From positions 1 to 5,523 of the forward strand of contig JAQUMS010000107.1 in NCBI GenBank assembly GCA_028717985.1: DNA of 5,523 bases, written 5' to 3'. This stretch comes from Candidatus Omnitrophota bacterium. Its GTDB lineage: Bacteria > Omnitrophota > Gorgyraeia > Gygaellales > Profunditerraquicolaceae. The notes under the pieces are model-generated. The model saw nothing but the letters and a program-made list of their open reading frames with translations, was not told the DNA's origin and made no database searches. Shown piece after piece: positions 5,430-5,523 of this stretch (its first letter is position 1; each line of letters starts with the position of its first letter). Made by a program: the position numbers and the translations under genes.

Positions 5430-5523
5430 CGCGTTGATAAAGCCCGCTCTCGTGAGCTTGGTGGTACAGGGCTGGGGCTTTCTATCGTCAAACACATTGT
5501 TTCTGCCCATGGAGGTCAAGTCT
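5430..5523 (+). pseudogene. In-frame 3' continuation of the kinase after the TAA, running off the window
   Basis: Reading on in the kinase frame gives 31 codons with no further stop: RVDKARSRELGG, then the G2 box GTGLGLS, then IVKHIVSAHGGQV. These are the expected residues of the HATPase ATP lid and following helix. The frame is unchanged, so this is a nonsense substitution (TAT or TAC to TAA at base 5429) or a base-call error, not a frameshift. No start codon with an SD is visible that would make this a separate gene. Confidence 0.85.

Overview
The window is AT-rich (roughly 40% G+C by eye) bacterial DNA. All recognisable genes lie on the + strand, and most have strong Shine-Dalgarno (SD) sequences of the AGGAGG type. 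Desulforedoxin and a neelaredoxin-type superoxide reductase point to an anaerobe or microaerophile that detoxifies superoxide by reduction. The gene styles (RNB ribonuclease with a C-terminal S1-like domain, PilZ, large LOG protein, PhoB/PhoR-type pair) would fit a deltaproteobacterial, Nitrospirota or Omnitrophota-like lineage. No marker here fixes the phylum, so this placement is inference.

Layout. 1-398: 3' end of an RNB-family exoribonuclease gene. 399-545: AT-rich gap with a large imperfect dyad overlapping a possible -10 box. 546-671: a 41-residue desulforedoxin too short for usual ORF cut-offs. 672-910: gap with a candidate promoter. 911-1261: a small PilZ-domain (c-di-GMP receptor family) protein. 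1295-1690: superoxide reductase, 33 nt after pilZ. 1691-1997: a 307-nt gap with a cluster of hairpins, two of them mutually exclusive, then a G-poor tract and an extended -10 promoter. 1998-3035: a LOG-family (nucleotide 5'-monophosphate phosphoribohydrolase-like) protein. 3036-3127: short gap with a second extended -10 promoter. 3128-3820: OmpR/PhoB-type response regulator. 3810-5429: its overlapping sensor histidine kinase, cut by an in-frame TAA. The kinase reading frame continues intact after this stop to the end of the window.

How the genes fit together. Desulforedoxin and superoxide reductase look like the two halves of desulfoferrodoxin encoded as separate genes, here separated by a PilZ gene. 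The PilZ gene is probably co-transcribed with the reductase, which suggests, without proving, a link between c-di-GMP signalling and oxygen stress. The regulator and kinase form one translationally coupled two-component operon of PhoB/PhoR architecture. The LOG gene appears to be a separate transcription unit.

The points most worth a second look are the ochre codon that removes the ATP-lid G2 box of the kinase, the split superoxide reductase locus with its PilZ insert, and the competing RNA hairpins downstream of the reductase. I saw no CRISPR array, tRNA, rRNA, insertion sequence or clearly new multi-gene system.
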